Source of the DNA: Chloroflexota bacterium
Lineage (GTDB): Bacteria; Chloroflexota; UBA11872; VXOZ01
NCBI GenBank assembly: GCA_958295775.1
Contig: CATQHC010000008.1
Location: 124,001 to 188,000 of the forward strand
Direction: 5' to 3'
Length of the DNA stretch: 64,000 nucleotides
Numbering within the stretch: the stretch's first letter is position 1; each line of letters begins with the position of its first letter. The notes under the pieces were generated by a model, which made no database searches, was not told where the DNA came from, and saw nothing but the letters and a program-made list of their open reading frames with translations. This document shows, in pieces, positions 18,819 through 27,397 of this stretch. The position numbers were made by a program, and so were the translations under genes.

Positions 18819-18879
18819 GCCAAACCGTTCATGCATCGACAAGGGACTTGCGATGGCCACTCAGCACGAACGGTTTGGC
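18819..18879. repeat. Inverted repeat, R3-type (GTTCAT...GAACGG)
   Basis: GCCAAACCGTTC (18819-18830) pairs perfectly with GAACGGTTTGGC (18868-18879). The interior holds CATCGACAAG and CTCAGCACGAAC, a variant of the dispersed R3 element also seen at 12718 and 34754. It lies in the 377-bp gap between the two binding-protein genes. Confidence 0.7.
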
Positions 18880-18902
18880 GCTCTCCGCGTCGGCGCAGGC
18901 TA

Positions 18903-18936
18903 CCGCATACAGAACATGTAAATGCTCTGTATGCGG
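18903..18936. repeat. Long near-perfect hairpin
   Basis: CCGCATACAGA (18903-18913) pairs with TCTGTATGCGG (18926-18936). After one mismatch the stem continues with CAT/ATG around a GTAA tetraloop. It lies downstream of the first binding-protein gene and may limit read-through into the second. Confidence 0.65.
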
Positions 18937-19023
18937 CATGCAATTGGTCTGTGCAGCGATCTTGCCTCCCTGAGAAACATCGACTTCCGCTCGAGTTCTT
19001 AGTTGCTATGGTCTACCAATTAC

Positions 19024-19053
19024 TTGCGGGATTGACGCTTATGGTGTTAGAGT
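19024..19053 (+). promoter_or_regulatory. Candidate promoter of the second binding-protein gene
   Basis: TTGCGG (19024-19029), 18-bp spacer, TAGAGT (19048-19053). It shares flanking bases with the block at 17437-17465, whereas most of the intervening gap is unrelated. Confidence 0.42.
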
Positions 19054-19100
19054 AACTACCCGATCAGATACCCTGGAGCATCCTCACGGAAGAGAACGCA

Positions 19101-20303
19101 ATGCGGACCGAATCGTGGCAACGGTTTCTTTGGCTCTGTGCGGTATGGCTGCTGGCTTTGCTTGTCATTGGCTGCGCCGCCGCGGGCACGGAGCAAGACG
19201 AGGGAGGCGGTGAAAGAGCGCCCTTTAGGATTGGCGTGATGGAGTCGCTCACCGGCCCTGGCGAGACGTATGGCAACGTGGCCGTGCGCGCCAAGCAGAT
19301 GGCCGTGGACGAAATCAACGCCGCCGGCGGCATCGAGGGTCGGCTGCTTGAACTCATTGTGGAGGACTCACAGTGCAGCGCCAAGGAAGCGGTCGCCGCA
19401 TACCGCAAGCTGACCGACGTCGACGGCGTGAAGATCATCCTGGGAACTTCCTGCAGCGGCGCCATGCTCGGGGTCGCTCCGCTTGCGGAGGCCGATGGCG
19501 TAATTCTATTTTCAGGGCTGGCGAGCAACCCGGACATCGCCAACGCGGGCGACTACATCTTTCGCACCCAGATTAGCGACGTTGAGGTCGGAATCGGCAC
19601 CGGCAATCTGATGTGGGCTGACGGCATCCGCAGGTTGGCCACCATCACCGAGGCCACCGACTACGCGGAAGGCGTGCGCCGCACCACGGTTGCTCAATTC
19701 ACGAAACGGGGCGGACAGGTGGTGTCGCAGGAGACCTATGCGTCCGACGTTACCGATTTCCGGACCCAACTGAGTAAGCTGCTGGACGATCAACCGGAGG
19801 CGTTGCACTTGGCGCCGCAGTCCGAGTTTGCGGCCGGGGTAATCATCAAGCAAGCGCGAGAGTTAGGCTATCAAGGCCCCATCTACGCCGAAACGGTGTC
19901 TGTGGGCACGACGTCGCTTGAGATCGCCGGCGCTGACGCCACCGGGATGAAGGCAATCACGGCAGACCTGCATCCCGACAATGCGAAAGCCCAAGAGGTC
20001 CTGGCCAACTTCCGGGAGCGCTACGACTATATCACGCTGCCGTGGCACCTCGGTTCCGCCTATGACAACGTGTACATCGCCGCCGAGTGTCTCAAACGAA
20101 CCGGCGACGACCAAGACGCCGACGGCTTTCGCGACTGCATGTACGAGATTACCTGGAGCGGCGCGATCGGCAACGACTACAGCTTCGATGCCGACGGAGA
20201 GGTGGTAGGCCTCTCCAGATTGGTCGTGGAAGTTCTGCCTGTTGCCGAAAGAACCGCGGAAAATCACGGCTACAAGGTGTTGGGGAGTGCGCCGACCGAA
20301 TAG
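19101..20303 (+). CDS. Branched-chain-amino-acid-type ABC transporter substrate-binding lipoprotein (copy 2)
   Basis: 400 residues, lipobox LLVIGC. It aligns end to end with copy 1, almost without gaps, including DVDGVKIILGTSCSGAML, ATNPDIANAGDYIF-type and DDQDADG stretches and the same C-terminal GYKVLGSAPTE. Differences cluster in the signal, the linker and scattered surface positions such as ALLIAAQSEF versus ALHLAPQSEF. Two binding proteins feeding one permease usually widen or tune substrate range; that is inferred. A 357-bp gap separates it from livH. Confidence 0.92.
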   Translation: MRTESWQRFLWLCAVWLLALLVIGCAAAGTEQDEGGGERAPFRIGVMESLTGPGETYGNVAVRAKQMAVDEINAAGGIEGRLLELIVEDSQCSAKEAVAAYRKLTDVDGVKIILGTSCSGAMLGVAPLAEADGVILFSGLASNPDIANAGDYIFRTQISDVEVGIGTGNLMWADGIRRLATITEATDYAEGVRRTTVAQFTKRGGQVVSQETYASDVTDFRTQLSKLLDDQPEALHLAPQSEFAAGVIIKQARELGYQGPIYAETVSVGTTSLEIAGADATGMKAITADLHPDNAKAQEVLANFRERYDYITLPWHLGSAYDNVYIAAECLKRTGDDQDADGFRDCMYEITWSGAIGNDYSFDADGEVVGLSRLVVEVLPVAERTAENHGYKVLGSAPTE

Positions 20304-20660
20304 GTGGAGCGCCTCGCTTTAGTGTGGATGCGTGGCATGCGTACAAGAGTGCCGCTCGCGCGCAATTCTTGCCGGATCCCTTTGACTTACGCGCTTCGGC
20401 GAGCGCAAGATGAGCGGCCTCTACGCCAACGCCATTCCGGACGATTCGTGCCCGCAGAACGCAAGTCTCCGGGTACGCGGCCGGTTGCTCTTCCCGCTGA
20501 TGGGTTGGCTCGCGCTCTAAACGGACTGGCCGTCGCGCTCGACATCGCCACAAATCGCATACAATTTCACCGGCTTTTCAGGGAGCCTCTGGCAGAGACC
20601 GGCACGTCAGGTACCGTGTGACCACTGCACCTACCTGAGACCCGCTTGGAGAGAACGCCC
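20304..20660. other. Intergenic region before livH, nothing recognised
   Basis: 357 bases between the second binding-protein gene and the permease genes. No promoter, terminator or repeat could be supported, so co-transcription with the binding proteins is undecided. Confidence 0.4.
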
Positions 20661-22010
20661 TTGATTGCACAACGCATCAGCCTGAACAACCTTCTTGCGG
20701 TTGTCCTGACTCTAGCGGCTGCAGCCTACGTGGGCTGGAAAGTCAGTCAGGCGCCCAATCAGGCGATACAGTTCGCCTTCAACGGTCTATCGGTCGGGGC
20801 GGTGTACGCCCTGCTGGCGATAGGATTCACCTTAGTCTATAGCACAGTCTGGTTCTTCGATCTGTATTACGGCGCGGCCGCGGCGCTCGGCGCATACGGC
20901 GTCTTCTACCTGCGGTCGCAGGAGACCCTCGGCGGGCTTTACGCAGTCAATAACATCGTCGTGAACGTCCTGTTTGCCGCGGTGACTGCCGGCGTCGTTG
21001 CGTGGGCGCTCCACGCCAGCGTGTACCCGCGGTTGCGGTCGCGGCTCCAGCCAACCGTTCTGCGCGGCATGCTTGGCTTGCTGGCAGCGGGCGCCGGCGT
21101 ATATACGGGTGTTGTCCTCACCTTTCCGCAGGAACTTCACGTCATCCTCAGCCCGGTGCTTGGGATTGGTATTGCCGTGGGCGCGACGTGGTTCCTCTAC
21201 CAAGCCTTCCAGGGCCTGGTTGCGGGCCGTGTCTTGCTGGCGCTGGTCGCAGTCTCCGGGGTCGCAGCCGCGGCCCTGGGCGCATACTGTGGGTACTTTG
21301 TTTTCAATGCGCCTGAATCAAAGCTCTATCTAAGCTGGGGCGTCTCCTGCATGCTGGCAGGGGTCGTAGGCCTTGCCCTCTACCGGGGCCTCTACGTGTA
21401 CATGCGGGAGCGGTCGCGCTCTCCCTTGATCATGTTGGTCGCGTCGCTCGGCATCCTATTGGCAATGACCGCCTTTACGAGCATTGTCTTTGAGAGCACG
21501 CCCCGCCCCTTGCCGGAGGCCCTGGGCAGCGAGCCCTGGACTTTTGCCGGCGCGACCATCAAGGGCTTCAATGTTTTCACGGTCGGAGTGGCGCTCGCGG
21601 GCTTCCTGTTTCTCTTGTATTTGCTCCAATACACCTCTTTCGGCATGGCAGTACGCGCTATCGGTGACGATGAAGAGGTCTCCAAGGTGGTGGGCATCAA
21701 CACCACCACGGTGATCGCCGCGGTCTTCTTCATCGGCGCAGTCTACGCGGCTTTGGCCGGCATCTTGAGCGGCCACGATACGGCCATTCAACCCAGGATG
21801 GGCCTGCTGCTCCTGCTAAAGGGCTGGATTGCCTCGGTGGTCGGTGGCATCGGCAATTTGCACGGTGCCATTCTTGGCGGCTTTGTGCTGGGTATGATCG
21901 AGCAGTTCGGCATCTGGGACCTGGCGGGCGAATGGCGTGACGTTATTTCATTTGTACTTCTCATCCTCTTCCTGTCGTTCTGGCCGAGGGGCCTCTTGCC
22001 AAGGAAGTAA
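20661..22010 (+). CDS. livH: HAAT-family ABC transporter permease (LivH-like), enlarged
   Basis: A TTG start at 20661 is chosen because GGAGAG lies 7 nt upstream; another TTG at 20646 lies before that ribosome site. 449 residues against ~290-310 for typical LivH. The N-terminal part (FNGLSVGAVYALLAIGFTLV) and the C-terminal half (MAVRAIGDDEEVSKVVGINT, the EAA-like coupling loop; then GGIGNLHGAILGG) are standard. Between them roughly 120 extra residues encode about four more hydrophobic helices (AVTAGVVAWALHASVYPRL to SVCMLAGVVGLAL-type spans). The insert probably adds membrane segments; whether it forms a separate domain is unknown. Confidence 0.88.
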   Translation: MIAQRISLNNLLAVVLTLAAAAYVGWKVSQAPNQAIQFAFNGLSVGAVYALLAIGFTLVYSTVWFFDLYYGAAAALGAYGVFYLRSQETLGGLYAVNNIVVNVLFAAVTAGVVAWALHASVYPRLRSRLQPTVLRGMLGLLAAGAGVYTGVVLTFPQELHVILSPVLGIGIAVGATWFLYQAFQGLVAGRVLLALVAVSGVAAAALGAYCGYFVFNAPESKLYLSWGVSCMLAGVVGLALYRGLYVYMRERSRSPLIMLVASLGILLAMTAFTSIVFESTPRPLPEALGSEPWTFAGATIKGFNVFTVGVALAGFLFLLYLLQYTSFGMAVRAIGDDEEVSKVVGINTTTVIAAVFFIGAVYAALAGILSGHDTAIQPRMGLLLLLKGWIASVVGGIGNLHGAILGGFVLGMIEQFGIWDLAGEWRDVISFVLLILFLSFWPRGLLPRK

Positions 22011-22016
22011 GAGCGC

Positions 22017-23072
22017 ATGCAGACAGATACAGAGCACAGAACATCGCTGCTACGGCTTGCGGGCAATCCCCGGGAGCTCCTGGCGGCGGCCAGGAGCAAC
22101 TTGGAACTGTGGGCCAATCTGCTGATTATTGCGTGGGCGCTGGGGTTCATGCTCTGGCAGGGGGTCGGCTTCGCCATTTCGGTGGGCACGGTCTTTGCCA
22201 TCTGGGCCATTCTCAGCGTCAGCCTCAATCTTGTGGTGGGATTCACCGGCCTGCTCTCGGTGGGCCACGTGGGTTTCTTTGGCATCGGCGCCTATACCGT
22301 GGCGATCCTTACCTCGCAGGCCGAGTACGAGCAACTGCGCACCGAGGCCATTCCAACTTTTGGCTGGCCCTTCTTTGCGGCGCTGCCCGTGGGTGTCCTG
22401 CTCGCCGGCCTTGTCGCCCTCGCCGTCGGCGTGGTCTTCAACCGCTTCCGCGACGACATTTACGTGCTTGTGTCCTTTGGCTTCGCCATTATCAGCTTCA
22501 ACGTCTTCCTGAATTGGCGAGGTCTCACCCGCGGCGCGTTCGGCATTCACGACATTCCTCGCCCCCAGGTCGGCGGCTGGGCGCTGAGCGGAGAATTGGA
22601 GTTTCTCGCCTTCGTCCTGGCAGCCTTGGGTCTCATCGTGCTGATTTCCTGGTTCATTGTGACCTCCTCGTTTGGGCGCGTGCTCACCACCATCCGCGAG
22701 GACGAAGAGGCGATTGCGGTATTTGGCTACCGGACAACCCACTACAAACTGGCAGTGTGGACCATATCGGCCATGATGGCGGGTCTGGCAGGCGGCCTTT
22801 TCGCGAGTTGGACGAGCTTTGTCGATCCAAACTCCTTCATACTCTTGGAGTCGATGCTGCTCGTCGCCATCGTCATTCTGGGCGGGCTGGCCACAATCTG
22901 GGGCTCGCTATTGGGGGCAATGGCGTTCGTGCTGCTGGAAGAAGGCATGCGCTTCTTGCCGTTTCTGCCGACAATTCACGTTGGCCAAGCCCGGCTCGTG
23001 GTGCTGGGCATTCTCTTGGTGCTATTGATGCTCTTCCGGCCCCAGGGCTTGGTTGGGAGGTATAAGCTGTGA
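22017..23072 (+). CDS. livM: HAAT-family ABC transporter permease (LivM-like)
   Basis: 351 residues, starting 6 bp after livH and overlapping livG by 4 bp. LivM features: the LSVSLNLVVGFTGLLSVGH segment, a coupling loop in SSFGRVLTTIREDEEAIAVFG, and the late ESMLLVAIVILGGLATIWGS stretch. It pairs with LivH to form the membrane channel. Confidence 0.94.
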   Translation: MQTDTEHRTSLLRLAGNPRELLAAARSNLELWANLLIIAWALGFMLWQGVGFAISVGTVFAIWAILSVSLNLVVGFTGLLSVGHVGFFGIGAYTVAILTSQAEYEQLRTEAIPTFGWPFFAALPVGVLLAGLVALAVGVVFNRFRDDIYVLVSFGFAIISFNVFLNWRGLTRGAFGIHDIPRPQVGGWALSGELEFLAFVLAALGLIVLISWFIVTSSFGRVLTTIREDEEAIAVFGYRTTHYKLAVWTISAMMAGLAGGLFASWTSFVDPNSFILLESMLLVAIVILGGLATIWGSLLGAMAFVLLEEGMRFLPFLPTIHVGQARLVVLGILLVLLMLFRPQGLVGRYKL

Positions 23073-23830
23073 GACCCGGCTCCGAACAAATCGACGATCA
23101 CTACGTCATACAAACGGAGAGAATCTCGAAACACTTCGGCGCGGTGCGCGCGGTGCGGAAACTCTCCATTTCCATTCCCAAGCGGGGCTTGACCAGCATC
23201 GCCGGGCCCAATGGCTCGGGCAAGTCCACGTTGGTGAATCTGCTGAGCGGCGTGCTGCCCTTGGACGGCGGCCTTGTGGTCATCGACGGCACCAGCCTGA
23301 AGGTTGTGAAGGCCCACGAAAACCCGGTCCATGGGCTGACCCGCACGTTCCAGGAAGTGCGGCTGTTCGACCAGGTCACCGTGTGGAACAACATCATGGT
23401 GGTGCTGTCCGAGCGTCGGCTCTTTCCCGCGCTGCTGGAGCGCGTAAATCCGATGCAGCGGGACCGAGCGCGCGGCATCCTGGAAAGTGTCGGCCTGTGG
23501 GAAAAGAAAGACGCGCTCGCCATGAATCTTTCCTACGGCCAGCGCAAGTTGTTGGAAATCGGCCGCGCCATGGCAATGGAAGCCAATATCTACCTCTTTG
23601 ACGAGCCCTTTGCCGGCCTCTTTCCCGAGATGGTGGAGAAGGTGAAGGAAATTATGAACCGCATGCGGGAACAAGGCGATACCATCGTCTTCATCTCCCA
23701 CAATATGGACATCGTGCGCGAGCTGTCCGATCATCTCATCATCCTCGACAGCGGCAGCCTGCTCGAGGAAGGAGCAGTAGATGACGTCTTAAGCCGCCCC
23801 AAGGTCATCAACGCGTACCTGGGTACCTAG
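23069..23830 (+). CDS. livG: HAAT-family ABC transporter ATP-binding protein (LivG-like)
   Basis: 253 residues from a GTG that overlaps the livM stop (GTGA), indicating translational coupling. Walker A GPNGSGKST, a Q-loop in TRTFQEVRLF, and Walker B IYLFDEPFAGLFPE. The ABC signature reads MNLSYGQRKLLEIGRA (LSYGQ, a common LivG variant of LSGGQ). It powers transport together with the LivF-like protein at 24278-25084. Confidence 0.94.
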   Translation: MRPGSEQIDDHYVIQTERISKHFGAVRAVRKLSISIPKRGLTSIAGPNGSGKSTLVNLLSGVLPLDGGLVVIDGTSLKVVKAHENPVHGLTRTFQEVRLFDQVTVWNNIMVVLSERRLFPALLERVNPMQRDRARGILESVGLWEKKDALAMNLSYGQRKLLEIGRAMAMEANIYLFDEPFAGLFPEMVEKVKEIMNRMREQGDTIVFISHNMDIVRELSDHLIILDSGSLLEEGAVDDVLSRPKVINAYLGT

Positions 23831-23873
23831 CCGGAAATCGACTGAAATCGTGCGAGAAATGACTGTGCAGTCC

Positions 23874-24194
23874 TGTTCCCTCCCTCCGTGGGAGAAGGTT
23901 TGGACGTTCCCGGTACTTGAAATGCAGATGAGGGAGATTTAGCCGCAGCAACATCAGTTACATTGGGCGCGCATCACGCATCCATCTATTCCCCCTCCCC
24001 GCGGGAGAGGGCTAGGGCGAGGGCAATTGATTAAACCAACATCGAAGCACAGGCCACACGCCATCCTATCCCCTCTCGTCGTTGGAAGGGCGCAGAATGA
24101 GGGCTAGCAACTTTACCAACAACAGTTCATTGAAGCACTAACCACGCGCCATCCGATCCCCTCTCCCCGTGGGAGTGGGCTAGGGTGAGGGGAA
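23874..24194. repeat. Cluster of four R1 dispersed repeats splitting livG from livF
   Basis: Four R1-like units at about 23874-23900 (partial), 23989-24027, 24069-24107 (decayed) and 24155-24194. All have the same orientation, with CCCTC...GGGAG hairpin cores and AGGG(T/C)GAGGG tails. They occupy most of the 447-bp livG-livF gap, an unusual break inside a transporter operon. Spacing is irregular, so this is not a CRISPR array. Confidence 0.8.
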
Positions 24195-24277
24195 AAAATA
24201 GAGAACAATCGGCATAAGAATACAAATAGACACGCTCGAAGGCCGTTCGCCCGCCAAATCCACTGCGAGACTACCTA

Positions 24278-25084
24278 ATGGATACACCGGCAGACAAAGC
24301 CGAAACACAGAATCCCAGTCCACCTGCCGCCGCCGAGTCGGCTGCAGATCCCATCAGCGGCTTACCGCTCTTGGAACTCATCGACATCTCCGTGCATTAT
24401 GGCGCCGTGGTCGCGCTCAATGGCGTCTCACTGGGCGTGCGCCGAGGCGAGGTCATTGCCGTGATGGGTCCCAACGGCGCCGGCAAGTCCACGGTGCTCA
24501 AAGCCATCATGGGACTCGCGCCCGTCGTCGCCGGCGAGGTCCGCTGGCGCCAAGCTCGTCTGGCGGCGGCCACGCACGAAATCGTGAAGGAGGGCATCGC
24601 GTTCGTCCCGCAGGGCAGACGCGTCTTCACGCACCTCACCATCGAAGAGAATCTGGAAATGGGCTGCCTGCACCTGAAGGACAAGACTGAGAAACAACGC
24701 CGTCTTGACGAGGTGATGCGCATCTTCCCCATCCTGCAGGGCAAGCGCCGCGACCTTGCCAGCGCGATGTCCGGCGGTCAGCAGCAGATGCTCGCCGTGG
24801 GCCGCGGCCTCATGGCCGGTCCCGACGTGCTGCTACTCGACGAACCGACGCTGGGTCTCGCGCCCATCGTGGTCAAAGAGGTGTTTGATCGGATTTCCGA
24901 AATCAGCGAGACTCTCAAGACCACGATCATGATCGTCGAGCACAATATCAAGGGCGTGCTCGACATCGTCGACCGCGCCTACGTCCTCGACAAAGGCCGT
25001 GTGGTCTTCACCGGCACCCCCCACGCCATCCGCGAGACCGACATCCTCACCCAAGTCTTCCTCGGCAAATCCGGCGCAAGCTAG
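24278..25084 (+). CDS. livF: HAAT-family ABC transporter ATP-binding protein (LivF-like)
   Basis: 268 residues. A ~30-residue Ala/Pro-rich N-terminal extension precedes the ABC core: Walker A GPNGAGKST, FVPQGRRVF Q-loop, signature AMSGGQQQML, Walker B VLLLDEPTLGLAP, and the H-loop His in IVEHNIKG. The order H-M-G-F matches classic liv operons. The repeat-filled gap upstream means it may use its own promoter or depend on read-through. Confidence 0.94.
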   Translation: MDTPADKAETQNPSPPAAAESAADPISGLPLLELIDISVHYGAVVALNGVSLGVRRGEVIAVMGPNGAGKSTVLKAIMGLAPVVAGEVRWRQARLAAATHEIVKEGIAFVPQGRRVFTHLTIEENLEMGCLHLKDKTEKQRRLDEVMRIFPILQGKRRDLASAMSGGQQQMLAVGRGLMAGPDVLLLDEPTLGLAPIVVKEVFDRISEISETLKTTIMIVEHNIKGVLDIVDRAYVLDKGRVVFTGTPHAIRETDILTQVFLGKSGAS

Positions 25085-25251
25085 CGGAGACCAGCCCAGT
25101 CACCGCAAACATCAAGCGTATTGGATTGCGCTAACCAAGGTTGCACTGCTGCTTGAGTCTTGCCTGTGTTTGCGCTCGCATCAGCTAACTTGCTTACTAA
25201 GCACGTGGACTCGGCAAGAGATTCTCAAGGTATCCCGCGACAGGGAGGGTG

Positions 25252-25257
25252 TATAAT
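25252..25257 (+). promoter_or_regulatory. Consensus -10 box of the toxin-antitoxin operon
   Basis: Perfect TATAAT with a TG just upstream, 30 bp before the toxin start codon. No good -35 hexamer sits at the standard distance, so recognition probably relies on the -10 region. Confidence 0.55.
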
Positions 25258-25287
25258 TGCAATGGACGGGAGTACTGAGTTCACATT

Positions 25288-25581
25288 GTGCGTATCATCA
25301 ACCTGGAATACCTCTTTGAGTCCCTAAAGCGCCACGCTAGTGCCAGGCAGCAACTAGAAGCTTGGTATGACCGAGTGCGAAACGAAGATTGGGACACACC
25401 CGCCAAACTGAAGAAACTCCATGGCAGAGCAAGTATAGTTGGCAAGAATCGCGCCGTTTTCAGAATCAAGGGCAATCGCTATCGAGCGGTAGTAGAAATC
25501 GACTACAATCGCAAGTTAGTTGACATCCGCTTCATCGGTTCGCACTCGGACTACGACCGCATAGACGTCCAGGAGGTCTAA
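25288..25581 (+). CDS. higB: HigB-family (RelE-like) mRNA interferase toxin
   Basis: 97 residues from GTG 25288. The full HigB_toxin pattern is present: MRIINLEYLFESLKRH, an A-x-x-Q-LEAWYDRV helix, ASIVGKNRAVFRIKGNRYRAVVEI core strands and the family ending IRFIGSHSDYDRIDVQEV. Conserved Lys/Arg (R in KNR, K in IKGN) and the final His/Tyr are all kept, so the toxin looks active. Family members cleave translated mRNA on the ribosome. The antitoxin gene follows after 2 bp, in the toxin-first order usual for higBA. Confidence 0.9.
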   Translation: MRIINLEYLFESLKRHASARQQLEAWYDRVRNEDWDTPAKLKKLHGRASIVGKNRAVFRIKGNRYRAVVEIDYNRKLVDIRFIGSHSDYDRIDVQEV

Positions 25582-25583
25582 GG

Positions 25584-25847
25584 ATGGCAAACCCCAATCC
25601 TATACGCACGGAACAGGAATACCAAGTTGCGCTTGCTAGGATTCGTGAGTTATTCCACGCAGAAGAAGACACGCCTGAGGGCGACGAGCTTGAGATGCTC
25701 GTTGACCTAGTCGAAGTCTATGCAGCGGAGCACTACCCGATTGATCCACCTAGCCCTAGTGCGGCTATCGAATACCATATGGACCAAACCGGCAAGGCTC
25801 CGACTGACCTGACCCCCCTCATCGAAAAGCACGACAAGGTCTCCTAA
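25584..25847 (+). CDS. higA: HigA-family antitoxin truncated inside its HTH domain
   Basis: 87 residues; relatives with this N-terminus ([45 protein letters not shown]) usually run to ~115-130. The HTH begins ([21 protein letters not shown]) but the chain stops at KHDKVS, where the recognition helix should follow. None of the three forward frames after the stop restores it. The N-terminal part expected to meet the toxin is kept, so toxin neutralisation might survive while operator binding is lost. The methyltransferase gene starts 46 bp later, so the truncation may mark the left edge of that insertion. Confidence 0.8.
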   Translation: MANPNPIRTEQEYQVALARIRELFHAEEDTPEGDELEMLVDLVEVYAAEHYPIDPPSPSAAIEYHMDQTGKAPTDLTPLIEKHDKVS

Positions 25848-25893
25848 GCCTCGTCTAACTAGCGGCAATCACGTACCAGAACGTAACGAGCGT

Positions 25894-27381
25894 GTGGGGA
25901 CAAAAGCAGTGAGCACAGAACCCAACTTTGCGAACAGGACGATCTGGACAGGTGATAACCTTGACATCCTCCGGGGTCTAAATAGCAATTGCGTAGACCT
26001 CATCTACCTTGATCCGCCCTTCAACTCCAATCGGACTTATGCCGCGCCGGTAGGGAGTGTTGCGGCAGGCGCGGCGTTCAAGGACACGTGGACGCTCTCT
26101 GATCTCGACGTGGCGTGGATGGGTCTTATAGCCGATGAGCAACCCGCCGTGTATAGAGTCATCGAGACTGCCGGCCTGACGCACGGCAAGGGCATGCAAT
26201 CGTACCTGTGCATGATGGCCGTGCGTCTGCTGGAAATGAAGCGCGCGCTGAAAGAAAACGGCAGCATCTATCTCCACTGCGACTCCACAGCAAGCCACTA
26301 CCTCAAACTGTTGATGGACAGCATCTTTGGCGCGGCGAACTTTAGGAACGAAATCGCGTGGAAGCGGACGACCGGTCGTTCCGACGGCGAGCGGTATGGG
26401 CGTGTCTTCGACGTGCTTCTCTATTACGCGGGCCATGGGGCAACATGGAATAATGTGTATGTCTCTCATGACCCAGAGTATGTAAGCAAGTTCTACCGCC
26501 ACGAGGACGAGCGCGGACGGTTCAGATTGTCCGATCTAACTGCAGCGGAAACAAGAACAGGGGAGAGCGGCGAGCCGTGGAGGGATGCAGACCCGAACAA
26601 CAGCGGACGGCACTGGGCAGTTCCGAGTAACGGAGCGTACGCAGATTGGATTGATGCAAACGTACTTCCCGGCTACAAGGACATAGTAGGAGTCCAAGGC
26701 CGACTAGAGGCACTAGACGAAGCCGGGATGCTCCACTGGCCGCAGAAGAAAGGTGGCATGCCAGCCTTGAAGCGATACCTTGACTCCACACCAGGGCAGA
26801 AGTGCAATAATTTCATAAGCGACATTCTACCCGTGCAAGCGCAAGCCAAAGAGCGCATCGGTTACCCCACGCAGAAGCCGTTGGCGTTGCTGGAACGCAT
26901 CATCGAGGCCAGCAGCAACCCCGGTGACGTGTTACTAGACCCATTCTGCGGGTGCGCTACCGCTTGCGTGGCTGCCGAGTCGTTGGGGCGTAAGTGGGTT
27001 GGCATAGACCTATCGGCGAAAGCGGCAGAGCTAGTGAAACTGCGGCTTGCGGACGCTATGGGCGGATTGTTTCACGATCGACTGGTTACGTCGCGCTCCG
27101 ATATACCGAAGCGCACGGACATAGAAGCGCCGGTTCACTATCGTCAGAACAAGCACGTTCTATTTGGGCAACAGGAAGGGCGCTGCAACGGCTGCAAGAT
27201 GGCATTCCTCTTCAAGGTGCTCGAAGTTGATCACGTCGTCCCACGCTCACGCGGCGGGACGGACCACATGGACAACCTTCAACTGCTTTGCGGGCACTGT
27301 AACCGCACGAAAGGCGATAGACCGCAAGAGTATCTTGTGAACGAGTTAAGCAAAATACGGCATGCGGGTAATTTCACTTAG
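25894..27381 (+). CDS. Beta-class DNA methyltransferase fused to a C-terminal HNH endonuclease
   Basis: 495 residues from GTG 25894 (a second GTG at 25909 is possible). Catalytic motif IV DPPF is at 40-43, near the N-terminus, within [14 protein letters not shown]. The SAM-side motif X/I block ([14 protein letters not shown], then [16 protein letters not shown]) lies at ~324-361. That order defines the beta class (N6-adenine or N4-cytosine). The usual FxGxG is here F-C-G-C-A. After ~70 linker residues comes an HNH nuclease at ~430-482: zinc pairs CNGC (431/434) and CGHC (466/469), [10 protein letters not shown] with His447, DNLQLLC with Asn461. One chain thus holds modifying and cutting domains. 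It is 16 bp from the next gene. Confidence 0.9.
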   Translation: MGTKAVSTEPNFANRTIWTGDNLDILRGLNSNCVDLIYLDPPFNSNRTYAAPVGSVAAGAAFKDTWTLSDLDVAWMGLIADEQPAVYRVIETAGLTHGKGMQSYLCMMAVRLLEMKRALKENGSIYLHCDSTASHYLKLLMDSIFGAANFRNEIAWKRTTGRSDGERYGRVFDVLLYYAGHGATWNNVYVSHDPEYVSKFYRHEDERGRFRLSDLTAAETRTGESGEPWRDADPNNSGRHWAVPSNGAYADWIDANVLPGYKDIVGVQGRLEALDEAGMLHWPQKKGGMPALKRYLDSTPGQKCNNFISDILPVQAQAKERIGYPTQKPLALLERIIEASSNPGDVLLDPFCGCATACVAAESLGRKWVGIDLSAKAAELVKLRLADAMGGLFHDRLVTSRSDIPKRTDIEAPVHYRQNKHVLFGQQEGRCNGCKMAFLFKVLEVDHVVPRSRGGTDHMDNLQLLCGHCNRTKGDRPQEYLVNELSKIRHAGNFT

Positions 27382-27397
27382 ATGGCACTGAGGAAGT

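Noticed and set aside
22109-23065. 318-codon plus-strand frame within livM
   Set aside because: Alternate-frame shadow of livM; Arg/Pro-rich, no family similarity.
23874-24194. Possible CRISPR array in the livG-livF gap
   Set aside because: Units have unequal spacing and large sequence drift, and the same units occur singly all over the window; no cas gene is present.
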